Source of the DNA: Eleginops maclovinus
Taxonomy: Eukaryota > Chordata > Actinopteri > Perciformes > Eleginopidae
Direction of reading: 5' to 3'
NCBI RefSeq assembly: GCF_036324505.1
Contig: NC_086354.1
Location: 24,983,707-25,047,706 of the forward strand
DNA length: 64,000 nt
In this document: positions 50,363 to 61,429 of the stretch, piece by piece
How the letters are laid out: every line of letters starts with the position of its first letter
Numbering within the stretch: the stretch's first letter is position 1
Notes under the pieces: model-generated
Told to the model about the DNA's origin: nothing
What the model saw: only the letters and a program-made list of their open reading frames with translations
Databases searched by the model: none
Position numbers and translations under genes: made by a program

Positions 50363-50485
50363 GATGCAGAAGCCTCCTCCAAACCCGACGAGATCCTGGA
50401 GGCCACGGTGGACGCGGCGGAGTGGAGCCTGGAGGTGGAGAGGGTCTTGCCGCAGCTCAAAGTCACCATCAGGACCGACAACAAG
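50363..50485 (+). pseudogene. ift57: Orphan exon of intraflagellar transport protein 57
   Basis: A 41-codon plus-strand open segment bounded by an acceptor (ctctgacag) and a donor (gtacac) encodes EATVDAAEWSLEVERVLPQL and KVTIRTDNK, which is the start of the coiled-coil half of IFT57, an IFT-B subunit of cilia. The exon is well preserved and in phase 0 at both ends. I found no preceding or following IFT57 exon (the next should begin DWRIHVDQ) in the window. It lies antisense in the tmem71 5' region. It may be a captured exon, part of a partial duplication, or the sign of a misassembly. I mark it as a fragment for that reason. Confidence 0.7.
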
Positions 50486-50556
50486 GTACACTCACCTGAG
50501 ATCATCCCACAGGTGACTCTGATGCAGGAGCAGCCTGTTCCAACTCTGATTCTAAT

Positions 50557-50657
<101 letters not shown>

Positions 50658-50784
50658 ACGTACTTGTCACAGCTCCAGAGAAGAACAGAGACATGTTTGT
50701 CTGCAGCCGAGCGTCTCCTGTGGATCTGTGAAGACATCAGGAACACGAAACCGAGTCACAAAACAAAAAGACGAAGCATGTTTT

Positions 50785-51650
50785 TATAAACCCTCCGTCT
50801 CTAACCCTCCGTCTAAACCCTCCGTCTCTAACCCTCCGTCTCTAACCCTCCGTCTCTAACCCTCCGTCTCTAAACCCTCCGTCTAAACCCTCAGTCTCTA
50901 ACCCTCAGTCTCTAAACCCTCCGTCTAAACCCTCAGTCTCTAACCCTCCGTCTCTAACCCTCCGTCTCTAACCCTCCGTCTCTAAACCCTCCGTCTAAAC
51001 CCTCAGTCTCTAACCCTCAGTCTCTAACCCTCCGTCTCTAAACCCTCCGTCTCTAAACCCTCAGTCTCTAAACCCTCCGTCTCTAAACCTCAGTCCGTCT
51101 CTAAACCCTCCGTCTAAACCCTCCGTCTCTAAACCCTCCGTCTCTAACCCTCCGTCTCTAACCCTCGTCTCAAAACCCTCCGTCTCAAAAAACCCTCCGT
51201 CTCTAACCCTCAGTTCTAACCCTCCCTCTAAAACCCTCCGTCTACCTCAGTCTCTAACCCTCCGTCTCTAACCCCCCGTCTCTAACCCTCCGTCTCTAAA
51301 CCCTCCGTCTCTAAACCCTCCGTCTCTAAACCCTCCGTCTCTAAACCCTCCGTCTCTAACCCTCGTCTCTAACCCTCCGTCTCTAAACCTCCGTCTCTAA
51401 ACCCTCGTCTCTAACCCTCCGTCTCTAAACCCTCCGTTCCCCTAAACCCTCCGTCTCTAACCCTCCGTCTCTAAACCCTCCGTCTCTAAACCCTCCATCT
51501 CTAAACCTCGTTCTAAACCCTCAGTCTCTAACCCTCCGTCTCTAAACCCTCAGTCTCTAATCCTCCGTCTCAAAAACTCCGTCTCTAAACCCTCAGTCTC
51601 TAAACCCTCGTCACTTAAAACTACCGTGATTCTAAACCCTCCGTTCTCAT
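50785..51650. repeat. 14/15-bp minisatellite, left part, increasingly error-rich
   Basis: Units of ccctccgtctctaa with or without one extra a; some units carry agt for cgt. From about 51,080 rightward the units become ragged (cctccgtctcaaaaaaccc, ccctcgtctcaaaacc, ccgttcccctaaaccc), unlike the clean array at 52,600-53,858. Confidence 0.93.
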
Positions 51651-51654
51651 AACC

Positions 51655-52600
51655 CTCGACTTCGTATCGTGAAACCTAACAGAGCGAAAATAAATTTCAC
51701 ACAACTACACACCACTCGATCAAGCTGGTGTGTGACTGTGTTGTTGTGTGTGAACTGTGTTTAGACCGTCGTTGTGTGTAGACTGTCGTTTCTAAATAAG
51801 ACGCCCCCTTGATAATTTACCTCTGATTAAATCCTCTGCGAATGAACCTCAGAGCTTCTGTCTCTGAAAACTTCCGTCCCCAAACGCACGACCACCCGAG
51901 CGTCACGGCTCATTTACCTCGCATTATTCAGGATAACTTGGTTTATATCACCATCTCTAAGTGTGTCCTTCGAGGCAACCGCATTTCTGACAGAAGCCTC
52001 ACAGACGTTGTTTTTCAAACTGGCCTCACAGTACTCAAAATACTCGTATTAAACGTCATCTCTCCACCGCTCTAAGACACATTCACACACCAATATCGTC
52101 TCTTAATCCTATTTTTAAAGGTTTGTCCTGTAATCTTAAAAACAAATTAAATATCATTTAAAATAAAACATTATACATTTCATTTAACTAACATAAACCA
52201 TTCCACCCTCTCAGGCTTGAACTCGTTCTCTATGAAGCAGGCGTGGTTTGTCTCTACCTGCAGTATCAGAACCCTCCTCCAAACCCACGAATCCTGAACC
52301 CGTGACCAGCGAGTGAGCCTGGAGTGGAAGGTCCCTCCGTCCTCTAAACACCATCAGACCGCAACAAGACACTCACCTAGATCTCACCCCCAGTACTCTA
52401 TGCAGACCCTGTCTCTAATACTCTCCGATTCTAAACCCAGTGTCTGATGACCCTGTGTCGTGTGTTGTACGTGTCTGTTGTATCGTTTGTAGGTTGTGCT
52501 GTGTTGTGAAACGCCTCCGTCCAAAGCCCTCAGTTTATAGACTCTCCTGTTCTAAACTCAGCTCAACCCATCACGACCTAAAGCCGTTTATACCTCCGTC
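51655..52600. other. Degraded second copy of 49,680-50,800, probable assembly artefact
   Basis: The same landmarks occur in the same order as in 49,680-50,800 (acacaactacacac, tttctaaataa, gagcgtcacgg, tttttcaaa, aagacacattcacacac, catttaaaataaa, ataaaccattcca, gaagcaggcg, the ift57-like exon, then the GT tract region), but with one- or two-base deletions every ten or so bases and pieces of the minisatellite unit mixed in. Natural decay rarely looks like this; unpolished long-read sequence does. Confidence 0.75.
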
Positions 52601-53858
52601 TCTAACCCTCCGTCTCTAACCCTCCGTCTCTAACCCTCCGTCTCTAAACCCTCCGTCTCTAACCCTCCGTCTCTAAACCTCCGTCTCTAACCCTCAGTCT
52701 CTAACCCTCCGTCTCTAACCCTCCGTCTCTAACCCTCCGTCTCTAACCCTCCGTCTCTAACCCTCCGTCTCTAACCCTCCGTCTCTAACCCTCCGTCTCT
52801 AAACCCTCCGTCTCTAACCCTCCGTCTCTAAACCCTCCGTCTCTAAACCCTCCGTCTCTAAACCCTCCGTCTCTAACCCTCCGTCTCTAACCCTCCGTCT
52901 CTAACCCTCCGTCTCTAAACCCTCCGTCTCTAACCCTCCGTCTCTAAACCCTCCGTCTCTAACCCTCCGTCTCTAAACCCTCCGTCTCTAAACCCTCCGT
53001 CTCTAACCCTCCGTCTCTAACCCTCCGTCTCTAAACCCTCCGTCTCTAAACCCTCCGTCTCTAAACCCTCCGTCTCTAACCCTCCGTCTCTAACCCTCCG
53101 TCTCTAAACCCTCCGTCTCTAAACCCTCCGTCTCTAACCCTCCGTCTCTAACCCTCCGTCTCTAAACCCTCAGTCTCTAACCCTCCGTCTCTAAACCCTC
53201 CGTCTCTAACCCTCAGTCTCTAACCCTCCGTCTCTAAACCCTCCGTCTCTAACCCTCCGTCTCTAAACCCTCAGTCTCTAAACCCTCCGTCTCTAACCCT
53301 CCGTCTCTAAACCCTCCGTCTCTAAACCCTCCGTCTCTAAACCCTCCGTCTCTAACCCTCAGTCTCTAAACCCTCCGTCTCTAAACCCTCCGTCTCTAAA
53401 CCCTCAGTCTCTAAACCCTCCGTCTCTAACCCTCCGTCTCTAAACCCTCCGTCTCTAACCCTCCGTCTCTAAACCCTCAGTCTCTAACCCTCCGTCTCTA
53501 AACCCTCCGTCTCTAAACCCTCCGTCTCTAAACCCTCCGTCTCTAACCCTCCGTCTCTAAACCCTCCGTCTCTAACCCTCCGTCTCTAAACCCTCCGTCT
53601 CTAACCCTCCGTCTCTAAACCCTCCGTCTCTAACCCTCCGTCTCTAAACCCTCCGTCTCTAAACCCTCCGTCTCTAAACCCTCCGTCTCTAACCCTCCGT
53701 CTCTAAACCCTCCGTCTCTAAACCCTCAGTCTCTAACCCTCAGTCTCTAAACCCTCCGTCTTTAAACCCTCCGTCTCTAAACCCTCCGTCTCTAAACCCT
53801 CCGTCTCTAACCCTCCGTCTCTAAACCCTCCGTCTCTAACCCTCCGTCTCTAAACCCC
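52600..53858. repeat. 14/15-bp minisatellite, right part, clean
   Basis: About 87 well-kept units of ccctccgtctctaa(a). The 14- and 15-bp forms are interspersed without a simple period. The unit includes ctaaccct, which looks telomere-like but is not the TTAGGG repeat. Confidence 0.95.
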
Positions 53859-54012
53859 GACTCTGTCTGTGGTTCATCCTGACAACATATAGTTTAAAAA
53901 CACAGATCAACTCTCAGTTATTCCATAATATATGTTTTACAACAAACAAGAGGAAGGTCTGTTCGGGACTATATTCAGCACCGGAGGAATGCACACTTGG
54001 TGTCAGCAGGAC

Positions 54013-54099
<87 letters not shown>

Positions 54100-55681
54100 C
54101 TGAGATAAGTCTAACAACAGTGTGTGTGTTCATGATAATAGAGGAACAGTGGGCCTCACGAGTCCTGTTTACTTTTAGTTGTCAATCTAATTCAAAGAAA
54201 CTGTAGGAAACTTCACAAAATGAGATGAGAATGAAGAGCGTTCCGATTAACGGCTTTGGAGAGAATACACTCCTCTTTCTCTCAGCGCTCAGAGACCCTT
54301 TTATATCCCATTTATCGGATAAAAAACAGCCGTAATAAAATATCTTCCACAACAGAGGAATGTAAGCTCGGTTTGAACTGCTCTCTGTGATTCACGGAAA
54401 TACAGACTTTCAGAGCTGATGTTTGAGCGACACGGGACATCTCAAGACTCCTTGAGGCCCTGCAGACACTACTGCTAAATACAGGGTTCAGTATCAAATG
54501 ACACACGGTGCCGTCGCGTTGCACGATGGAGGTTTTACGAGCTTGTGTTTAAATTGTCACTTCAAAATGTGGTAAAGATATATGTGAACGCAAAGAGATG
54601 CTTTTTATTAACACTTTTTGACTCACAATAAGAATCAGAGTCAGGTTAACTGCCATGCAGGTTTACCCAAACAGGACAGCCAATCTGCTTTGGGGTATAG
54701 GTAGTGGAGGAGTGGAAATAAGAGGAGGAGAGTGGAATATGACCACGTACAGAATATTAGACTTTTAAAGAAAGAGGGTTTTTTTGGAAGATACCAGGTC
54801 AATAAATGCTCCCCTCCTCCTGTTTTTAACTTCTTAAACTCTCCAGTGAACCCTCAGATCTGCTGTCAGAGCACTGAGGGAGTAACGGAGATAAACCTCT
54901 ATAAGACACCATATTACAAACACACACAGAAGAAGAGTTCTACCTCCAGACGTCCGCTCAGGCGTGCCTGTCCTTCAGTTTTCTGTGTTTTGAGTCGAGC
55001 TGCTCTCACATCCTGCAGCAGCAGAGCCTGAGAGAAATGCAGAAGAAGAAGAAAAGAGAAAAACAGACGAGCGGTGAGGTCATGTTTCCTGTTAACCCCC
55101 GACCTGCCGGAGGAATCTAACTGGTGTTAACCCTCACATGATCTGTGAGAGACTGCACGAGGTTCCAGAGGTTAGTCAGACCCGAGTGTATAAAACAAGT
55201 TCTACTAATGGCAATATGTTGAGAGGTGTTCCCTCTCCTGTAGTGTGTTCTATAGGTTTTAGTGCATGTAAATGGTCTGCAGAGGCTTGAATCCCTGTGT
55301 TACCCTCCCACCCAGGATAGAGCCCCTTTAAATAATGAAGGGTTTGTAACTTCAGACTGAAAGGAAAGTTAGAATTCTGATTTGTTTATATTTTATATTT
55401 GGATCACAGATTTAGGACAGGGTTAGCCTAGCTTAGCATAAAGACAAGAAGCACACAGGCAACCATGCGACACACATCAACGATTGGGAAAGAAAATGTG
55501 TTTATCGTCCTTTTTCCTTTTGTAAAACATGTACACTTTATTTAACGTCTACCAAAATGTGTTCCTCGAATGCCTTCCCATGAACCTGAACTTCTGTTGA
55601 GCAGTCGGTCAGAAACAAATCTGACACCATTCTGTTGTACAAGAGATAAATGAACTGGGTCAGCGACAGCAAACAGAGACC

Positions 55682-55763
<82 letters not shown>

Positions 55764-56546
55764 TTTGTTTAACTGAAGAATGCTCTTCAGGATTTGAACG
55801 TTAACGGTCAGTGACTGTTCGTTGAATAGCTCTAGCACAGAAACACCAGATCATATGTTTTCCACGGTTTGGGTGCCTCCTGTTATGCTGAGTAAAAATA
55901 AACTTCCTGAAAAAATGTCCCAAATAGAAGTTCCTGTTTGCTTGAGTTTGTATAAAAACAACAAACATCTCTCCAGATGATTCGGTCTGTAGTGGAGACT
56001 TATTTTCTATATGCAGGACCTTCAGAAAGTTGAACGCATGAATATTTGGAATTTACTTTTTATGTTATTTTTCAGTTTTCAGTTTTTAATTAACGTTACC
56101 ATTATTTGATTTTACTGTTTTTAATTATTATTATTATTTTAAGGTGAATGATTTACCTTCTATATTTTATATTTTCTACATGCATTATCTTCAGAAATTC
56201 ACCAAAACAAAGGGAAATATTTGAATAATTTAGGAGCTTTTGGAAAAGTCTTATATATAGAAATATAAATAGTGGAACAAAATGTCCATTTAATGTATCT
56301 GTTATTTTATAACCACAAATGCTCCAGATATTATTGTGTTTGTATTTATATATTTATTAATGTATTGACCCCCCCCCCCTCCCCCCTCAGATGTGTCTCG
56401 CTGGAGTCTCCCCCCTTTTTCCCAGCATGCCTTGCAGAAGCAGCAGCAGCAGTGTGTTGGAGCTGCTGATGTTGGAGGAAAACGCGTCACAGGAAACACA
56501 AAATGGACCAAACCATTGCGCGCGCACACACACACACACGCACACA

Positions 56547-56631
<85 letters not shown>

Positions 56632-57391
56632 TCATTGTAGTGTTCCTGCCAGGTATTAGAATATAACCATGTTAGTCTGCACTGTCAGCTCCAGGTATTG
56701 AGTGATGCTGTTTCCTCACTGTCCTGATGAAGATGCATTCAGCACTTCATCATCATGTTCATCATCATCATTCAAACATGTCCCTCTCCTGTTTCAGGTA
56801 TTTTGAAGCTAAATGGTGTGTTGATGTTCTTTCTCTTCCACAGAGACTCTTTAGGGTGTATTTCTCTTTCAGTGTGCTGCATGATGCTGTTTTTAGCTGC
56901 TGCAACATTCCTGTCATTTTTCCATCCTGCAAGCATCCTGCAAGCATGACATTATTATGGGATTAAATGTGAAAGTAAAATAATAATAATAATAAAATTA
57001 ATCACGATGGAAAAAAACTAAAACTAATAAAATAAGTAATATAAATATAAATAAATAAACTAAAATAATAATATATATTTTAAAAATAATAATAATACAA
57101 TAAGAGGAAAAGGTCACTTTGAAGATGTTCTTTTAATCATAAAACCAAATAGTTTCAGTCAAAGCTGTCAAAATAATATTGTCGTTGTTGATATTTTCAT
57201 GTTGACTTCAGCAGATAATAATACAAATAATAACAAAAACACACAAAGGAGGAACTCACAGAAATACCTGACATGAAACCAAGTTCAATAATTGTCCTTC
57301 AGCCTGTCAGAGACTTTTATCCTGCGTGTTTCTGTTCATGTTGACCTCAGGAGAGCAAAAACCAGACAAAGAAATAACGGACTGAACTCAC
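53859..57391. other. Intergenic or tmem71 intron 1
   Basis: No gene supported. Contains (GT)n at 54,014-54,098 and 55,685-55,760, (CA)n at 56,524-56,630, a partial dispersed-repeat copy at 55,230-55,330 (gtgttctataggttttagtg), and AT-rich low-complexity sequence at 56,980-57,110. Confidence 0.6.
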
Positions 57392-57602
57392 CGGTCAGTG
57401 TCCTGCACGTTTCTGCACCGGAAGTGAAGAAAAACACGTTTCCTCTCCCTGGCAGAAAACGTTTTATCCTCTTGTGTTTTTCCTGTGTTTTATCTCTTTT
57501 TAAATTCTTGTTAAAACAGAAAACCTGAAGAGAGACTCGCAGCTGTGTGTGAGCCTCGCCCACATTCAGGAAACACCGGAAGTCCCGATCAATACGGCTC
57601 AT
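57392..57602 (-). CDS. Candidate first coding exon of tmem71
   Basis: An ATG at 57,602 opens MSRIDRDFRCFLNVGEAHTQ and stays open to a consensus donor (gaccg|gtgagt) after 57,392. The exon ends with one base of a codon, exactly the phase that the next known tmem71 exon (49,666) needs. Two CCGGAAGT ETS-type sites (57,418-57,425 and 57,576-57,583) suggest promoter-proximal DNA. The junction would span the 7.7-kb repeat-rich region. The sequence itself is not clearly like the human N-terminus, so it may be untranslated or belong to another transcript. Confidence 0.3.
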
Positions 57603-58038
57603 GGATTTTCAGAGTAAAAGCACGACGATGGGAGCCAAAAAGACCCAGAGCTGAATATCTGTACAGTGTTTCCAGTTTATAGGACATATTATGAGCTCTG
57701 CTGTTAGTCTGTCAGACGTTTATGTGAAATATAAATAAAAAACGCTTCATAATTATTATTATTTAAAACACGTTTTATTATTATGTAGATTATTGAATCA
57801 GAAATAATTCATTTTAATTTCTTTCATTTAGATTTGTTATCATTTCAATTTAGTTGTTATAATTTTTATTTAATTAACATTTTATTTATTAATTAACATT
57901 TTATTAATCAACCCTTTTTTCCACGTCCCTCGCTGCAGCTACATCTGGTGGCAATATTTTGGAAAATGACTAAATATCTAAATAACACATTTCAGGACAA
58001 GGACTTCTGAGGACATCAAGTATTATCTGAATCAACAT

Positions 58039-58044
58039 TTTATT
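58039..58044 (-). promoter_or_regulatory. Polyadenylation signal candidate, TRIM gene
   Basis: TTTATT on the plus strand, about 1.1 kb after the TRIM stop. The surrounding sequence (ttcataaacacaaacaatca) has a diverged counterpart at 63,190 (ttcatacacacaagtgataa), as expected for the 3' end of a tandem paralogue. Confidence 0.4.
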
Positions 58045-58159
58045 GAATGTTCATAAACACAAACAATCATAACACAAACTATTGATAGACAATAGAGCAC
58101 AGAAATCAATTAGTGACGTTCAGGACAACGCGTCAATTAAATGATCATCACTGATTATT

Positions 58160-58290
58160 GTAAGGCTTAAAGGTCCCCTATTATCCTCTTCATCAGCAAT
58201 ATATTACAGGTGTCAGATAAATACAGAGCCTGTCTCTGATTGGCTGAAACACCAAACAGATCGTCCTTTAAATGCTTCAAACTGCAGATT
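58160..58290 (+). mobile_element. TTAA-type MITE fragment
   Basis: Begins aaaggtcccctattatcctc and contains cagagcctgtctctgattgg, shared with the element at 46,540-46,740 in the opposite orientation. Confidence 0.5.
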
Positions 58291-58534
58291 TCACTGAGCT
58301 TTACAACGTTCTTTGATTTTACCTCTAAATACATAAAGTGTCATTATTAAAGTTATGATAATAAGAATCTGCAGAAATACAGAAGTAATAAAAGAGCGAT
58401 GGTTTCGGCTGACTCACCACACAATCACTCACTCTGAGCACACTCTTATTGATTACGATCAGGATGATTACTCCTCTACAAAACCTGTGATAACAAACAC
58501 ACGAGGTTATAACTGTCTTTGCTAATGAGAGAAC

Positions 58535-58915
58535 AAAGTGTGCAGGATAAGGAGGTCTGCTGCAGGATAAGGAGGTCTGCTGCAGGATACGGAGGTCTGC
58601 TGCTGCAGGATAAGGAGGTCTGCTGCAGGATAAGGAGGTCTGCTGCTGCAGGATAACCTCCTGCTGCAGGATAAGGAGGTCTGCTGCTGCAGGATAACCT
58701 CCTGCTGCAGGATAAGGAGGTCTGCTGCAGGATAAGGAGGTCTGCTGCTGCAGGATAACCTCCTGCTGCAGGATAAGGAGGTCTGCTGCTGCAGGATAAC
58801 CTCCTGCTGCAGGATAAGGAGGTCTGCTGCAGGATAAGGAGGTCTGCTGCTGCAGGATAACCTCCTGCTGCAGGATAAGGAGGTCTGCTGCAGGATAAGG
58901 AGGTCTGCTGCTTCC
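58535..58915. repeat. Composite minisatellite with internal inverted repeats
   Basis: Units of gctgcaggataaggaggtct alternate with gctgctgcaggataacctcc, so aggaggt and acctcct face each other repeatedly and could form stacked hairpins. It lies in the 3' flank, probably the 3' untranslated region, of the TRIM gene. Open frames reading ILQQTSLSCSRPPYPAAGG are repeat translation. Confidence 0.9.
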
Positions 58916-59177
58916 TCTCTTCAGAGCGGTGGAAGAGAAACACAGAGAAGAGTTCCTGCAGACACCATGAGCAGCGAGAGCCTCCATGGCTGAACACAGA
59001 TAAAGAAAGTCAAACACTTACATGACTGCCCACGACTGGACGTCAGAGTCCCGCCCCCTCATGTTTGATTGGCAGCTGAAGAAACACCACAACAAACAGC
59101 CAGCAGTGTGAGTTCACTTAATGATGAAAAAAGGCTCCCTTAAGGAAAACGTCTGAGAACCAGTGATTCCCTTCTGC

Positions 59178-60824
59178 CTATCTGAGTTTGCAGAACTCAG
59201 CAGTTTTTCCAGAATAATAATAAACCCAAACTCCAGCGTGAAGAGGCTGAGTGAAGGTGGTCTCCACTCTGTGCAGGAGGGTCATGGTGTCATTGATGAT
59301 GCTGTGGAAGGACAGAATGCCTGCCCCGTGATCCAGGTACACTCCTATCCTGTTGGGCCGAGGACCTGAGATGGGAATTTTGACATTGTTGTACCAGAAC
59401 TTATATTTCTTCTTGTACCACTCTAAAGCCCAAGATGTGTCATTGTGTCCAAATCTAGAATCATTCAACCCGGCTGCTCTGCTTGTGTTCTTGTATGCGA
59501 CGGCTATAGAAACGCCTCCTCTGTGCTCCACCTCCCAGTAACACCGTCCAATCAGACCCTCTCTGCTCAGGACCTGAGTAAAATCAGTGAATCTGTCTGG
59601 GTGACTGGGGTAGAGTTGGTTTTGACTCGTTACTGTAGCTTTTCTGTTCCCCTCAGATAATAGCAGCCATGTGTTTGCTGTGTTTGGATCCAGAGTGATC
59701 TCACGGAAATATTTTAAAACTCCAGATCTTGTCTTTGGCTCTGGTTGTGGCAGTAAAGCATCTTCTTCAGTCCACTTGTCCCTCAGGATGTCCTGCAGTT
59801 TATCTCTGACTTCTGACAGGGCCGCTGTCACGTCCTTAAAGTAGTACAGAGGACAGATGTTGATGCTGGATGAGTATTTAGATGCACTGAGAGCTGGCAG
59901 TGAGGAGTACATGTGCAGGAACTGGTGGTCCTCCTCTGCCTGTGACAGCAGCTCCAGCTGAGCGTCTCTCCTCTTCAGATCCCTGATCTCCTGCTCCAGC
60001 TCCTCCTGAATCTCTCTGACTCGTCTCACTTCCCTGTCCTGCTTAGATCTGACCTGCTGCTTCACATCAGAGCGTCTCTTCTCCAGGAGACGGATCAGCT
60101 GGGTGATCATCTCCTCACTGTCCTCCAGTGCTGTATCAGCAGAGCAGTTGATGGTGTCCGCCTCTTCTTGAAGCAGTTTCACATCCTTCTCTCTGTCCTG
60201 GATCCTCTGCTGGAGGTTTTGTCGACTCTCCCCCAGCTCTCTCTGCCTCTCAGTCCTCTCTGCTGCAGCTGACACTGTGTCGTGGTCTTTATGCTCGTCC
60301 ACAGAGCAGAGAGAACAGATACACTGCTGATCAGTCCGGCAGAACAGCTTCATCACCTCGCCGTGACGAGGGCAGATGTTCTCCTGGAGTTTCTTGGAGG
60401 GCTCCATCAGCTTGTGTTTCTTAAAGGCAGCTGATACATAGTGAGGCTGGAGGTGTTGATCACAGTAAGAGGCCACACACTGCAGACAGGACCGGAAGGC
60501 TCTCAGTTTCCTCACAGTGCAGAAATCACAGGCCACCTCCTCAGGTCCAGCATAGCGGGGACCAGCAGGAGCAGATTGGAGTCCAGTGTTCTTCAGCTCC
60601 TCCACTAAAGCTGCTAACGTGGTGCTTTTCAGCAGGACGGGCCTTGGAGCAAAGGTCTTCCTGCACTGAGGGCAGCTGTAGATTAGCTCTCCATCCCAGT
60701 GGTCATTAATACAGCCCATGCAGTAGCTGTGTCCACAGGGGATAGTCACCGGGTCCTTCAGAAGGTCCAGACAGATGGAACAAGATATGGTTTCCCGGTC
60801 AAGCTGAACTCCTCCCTGCGCCAT
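59178..60824 (-). CDS. TRIM family E3 ubiquitin ligase, single exon, RING-B-box-coiled-coil-PRY/SPRY
   Basis: 548 residues in one uninterrupted exon. RING finger of C3HC4 type with Cys15, Cys18, Cys30, His32, Cys35, Cys38, Cys51 and Cys54 (CSICLDLLKDPVTIPCGHSY onward); two B-boxes at about 99-128 and 151-181; coiled coil at about 187-300; PRY (ITLDPNTANTWLLLSEGNRK) and SPRY to the C-terminus. Predicted role: cytosolic ubiquitin ligase that recognises a ligand through SPRY. The overall plan resembles the TRIM16/TRIM25-like and finTRIM groups that are greatly expanded in fish and often linked to antiviral response; the exact orthologue cannot be fixed by eye. All zinc ligands are present, so it looks functional. 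Flanking sequence on both sides is repeated at 62.9-63.3 kb, suggesting a tandem array. Confidence 0.92.
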   Translation of the reverse strand: MAQGGVQLDRETISCSICLDLLKDPVTIPCGHSYCMGCINDHWDGELIYSCPQCRKTFAPRPVLLKSTTLAALVEELKNTGLQSAPAGPRYAGPEEVACDFCTVRKLRAFRSCLQCVASYCDQHLQPHYVSAAFKKHKLMEPSKKLQENICPRHGEVMKLFCRTDQQCICSLCSVDEHKDHDTVSAAAERTERQRELGESRQNLQQRIQDREKDVKLLQEEADTINCSADTALEDSEEMITQLIRLLEKRRSDVKQQVRSKQDREVRRVREIQEELEQEIRDLKRRDAQLELLSQAEEDHQFLHMYSSLPALSASKYSSSINICPLYYFKDVTAALSEVRDKLQDILRDKWTEEDALLPQPEPKTRSGVLKYFREITLDPNTANTWLLLSEGNRKATVTSQNQLYPSHPDRFTDFTQVLSREGLIGRCYWEVEHRGGVSIAVAYKNTSRAAGLNDSRFGHNDTSWALEWYKKKYKFWYNNVKIPISGPRPNRIGVYLDHGAGILSFHSIINDTMTLLHRVETTFTQPLHAGVWVYYYSGKTAEFCKLR

Positions 60825-60884
60825 TTCACCTCTCAGTGATCTTTAAGAGCTACAGGCAGAAGTAAAAATGTTCACTTGCTCTGA

Positions 60885-61170
60885 ACAGAATGACTCTCTG
60901 TGCTCTGACGGACAACAAGTCTCCTCTCATCGACTCTCGCTCCCTTAATGCAGTGAATGAGGAAACAGCCTCTGCATGGAACAACATGTTGTTGGTACCT
61001 ACCCACAGGTCTGTGGAGGGGAGGGAGCAATCAAATACCTTGATAGGGTGTAGCTTGCTTTGTTTGAGTGTGAAAATAAAATGGAACAGGCTTTACTGCA
61101 GTCCAAAGAGATGACAGGTGTGGTATTTGTCATTTACAAGGAGCAGTAAGAATTGTTGGAGTTTCCCAGG
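60885..61170. repeat. Duplicated upstream flank of the TRIM gene, copy 1
   Basis: Shares ctctgctctgaxggacaac-like text, ctgaatgag-like text, gttgttxxtacctaccxxxaggtct-like text and ggagcagttaagaat-like text, in order, with 62,875-63,130. The match is diverged, with indels. Confidence 0.55.
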
Positions 61171-61429
61171 GAAGGACTCCCAGGTCAAATGTACCCTAAA
61201 AGGTCTTCGAGACGTTAAGTTAAACGTTGTTTGAACTTGTATCGTATCTTAATAGTTGTCCTTGTTTGTCCCTTGCAAATGGAGATGTGATGCAATTCAA
61301 ATTCCCTGACAACAAATTATTATCGTATCGAGACAAAGAGAGGAGGTCCACAAAGCAAGTTCTGCTGAAGGACCAAGCAGTCCTAAACTCCTGCTGCGTC
61401 TGTGGAAGTGGGTAAATGTGTGGTCAGTG

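Noticed and set aside
52258..52375. Second ift57-like exon
   Set aside because: Part of the error-rich duplicate of 50,363-50,485; frames are broken every few bases and it is probably not real sequence.
50785..53858. Telomere-like ctaaccct repeats
   Set aside because: The unit is ccctccgtctctaa, not TTAGGG, and ordinary sequence and genes lie on both sides.
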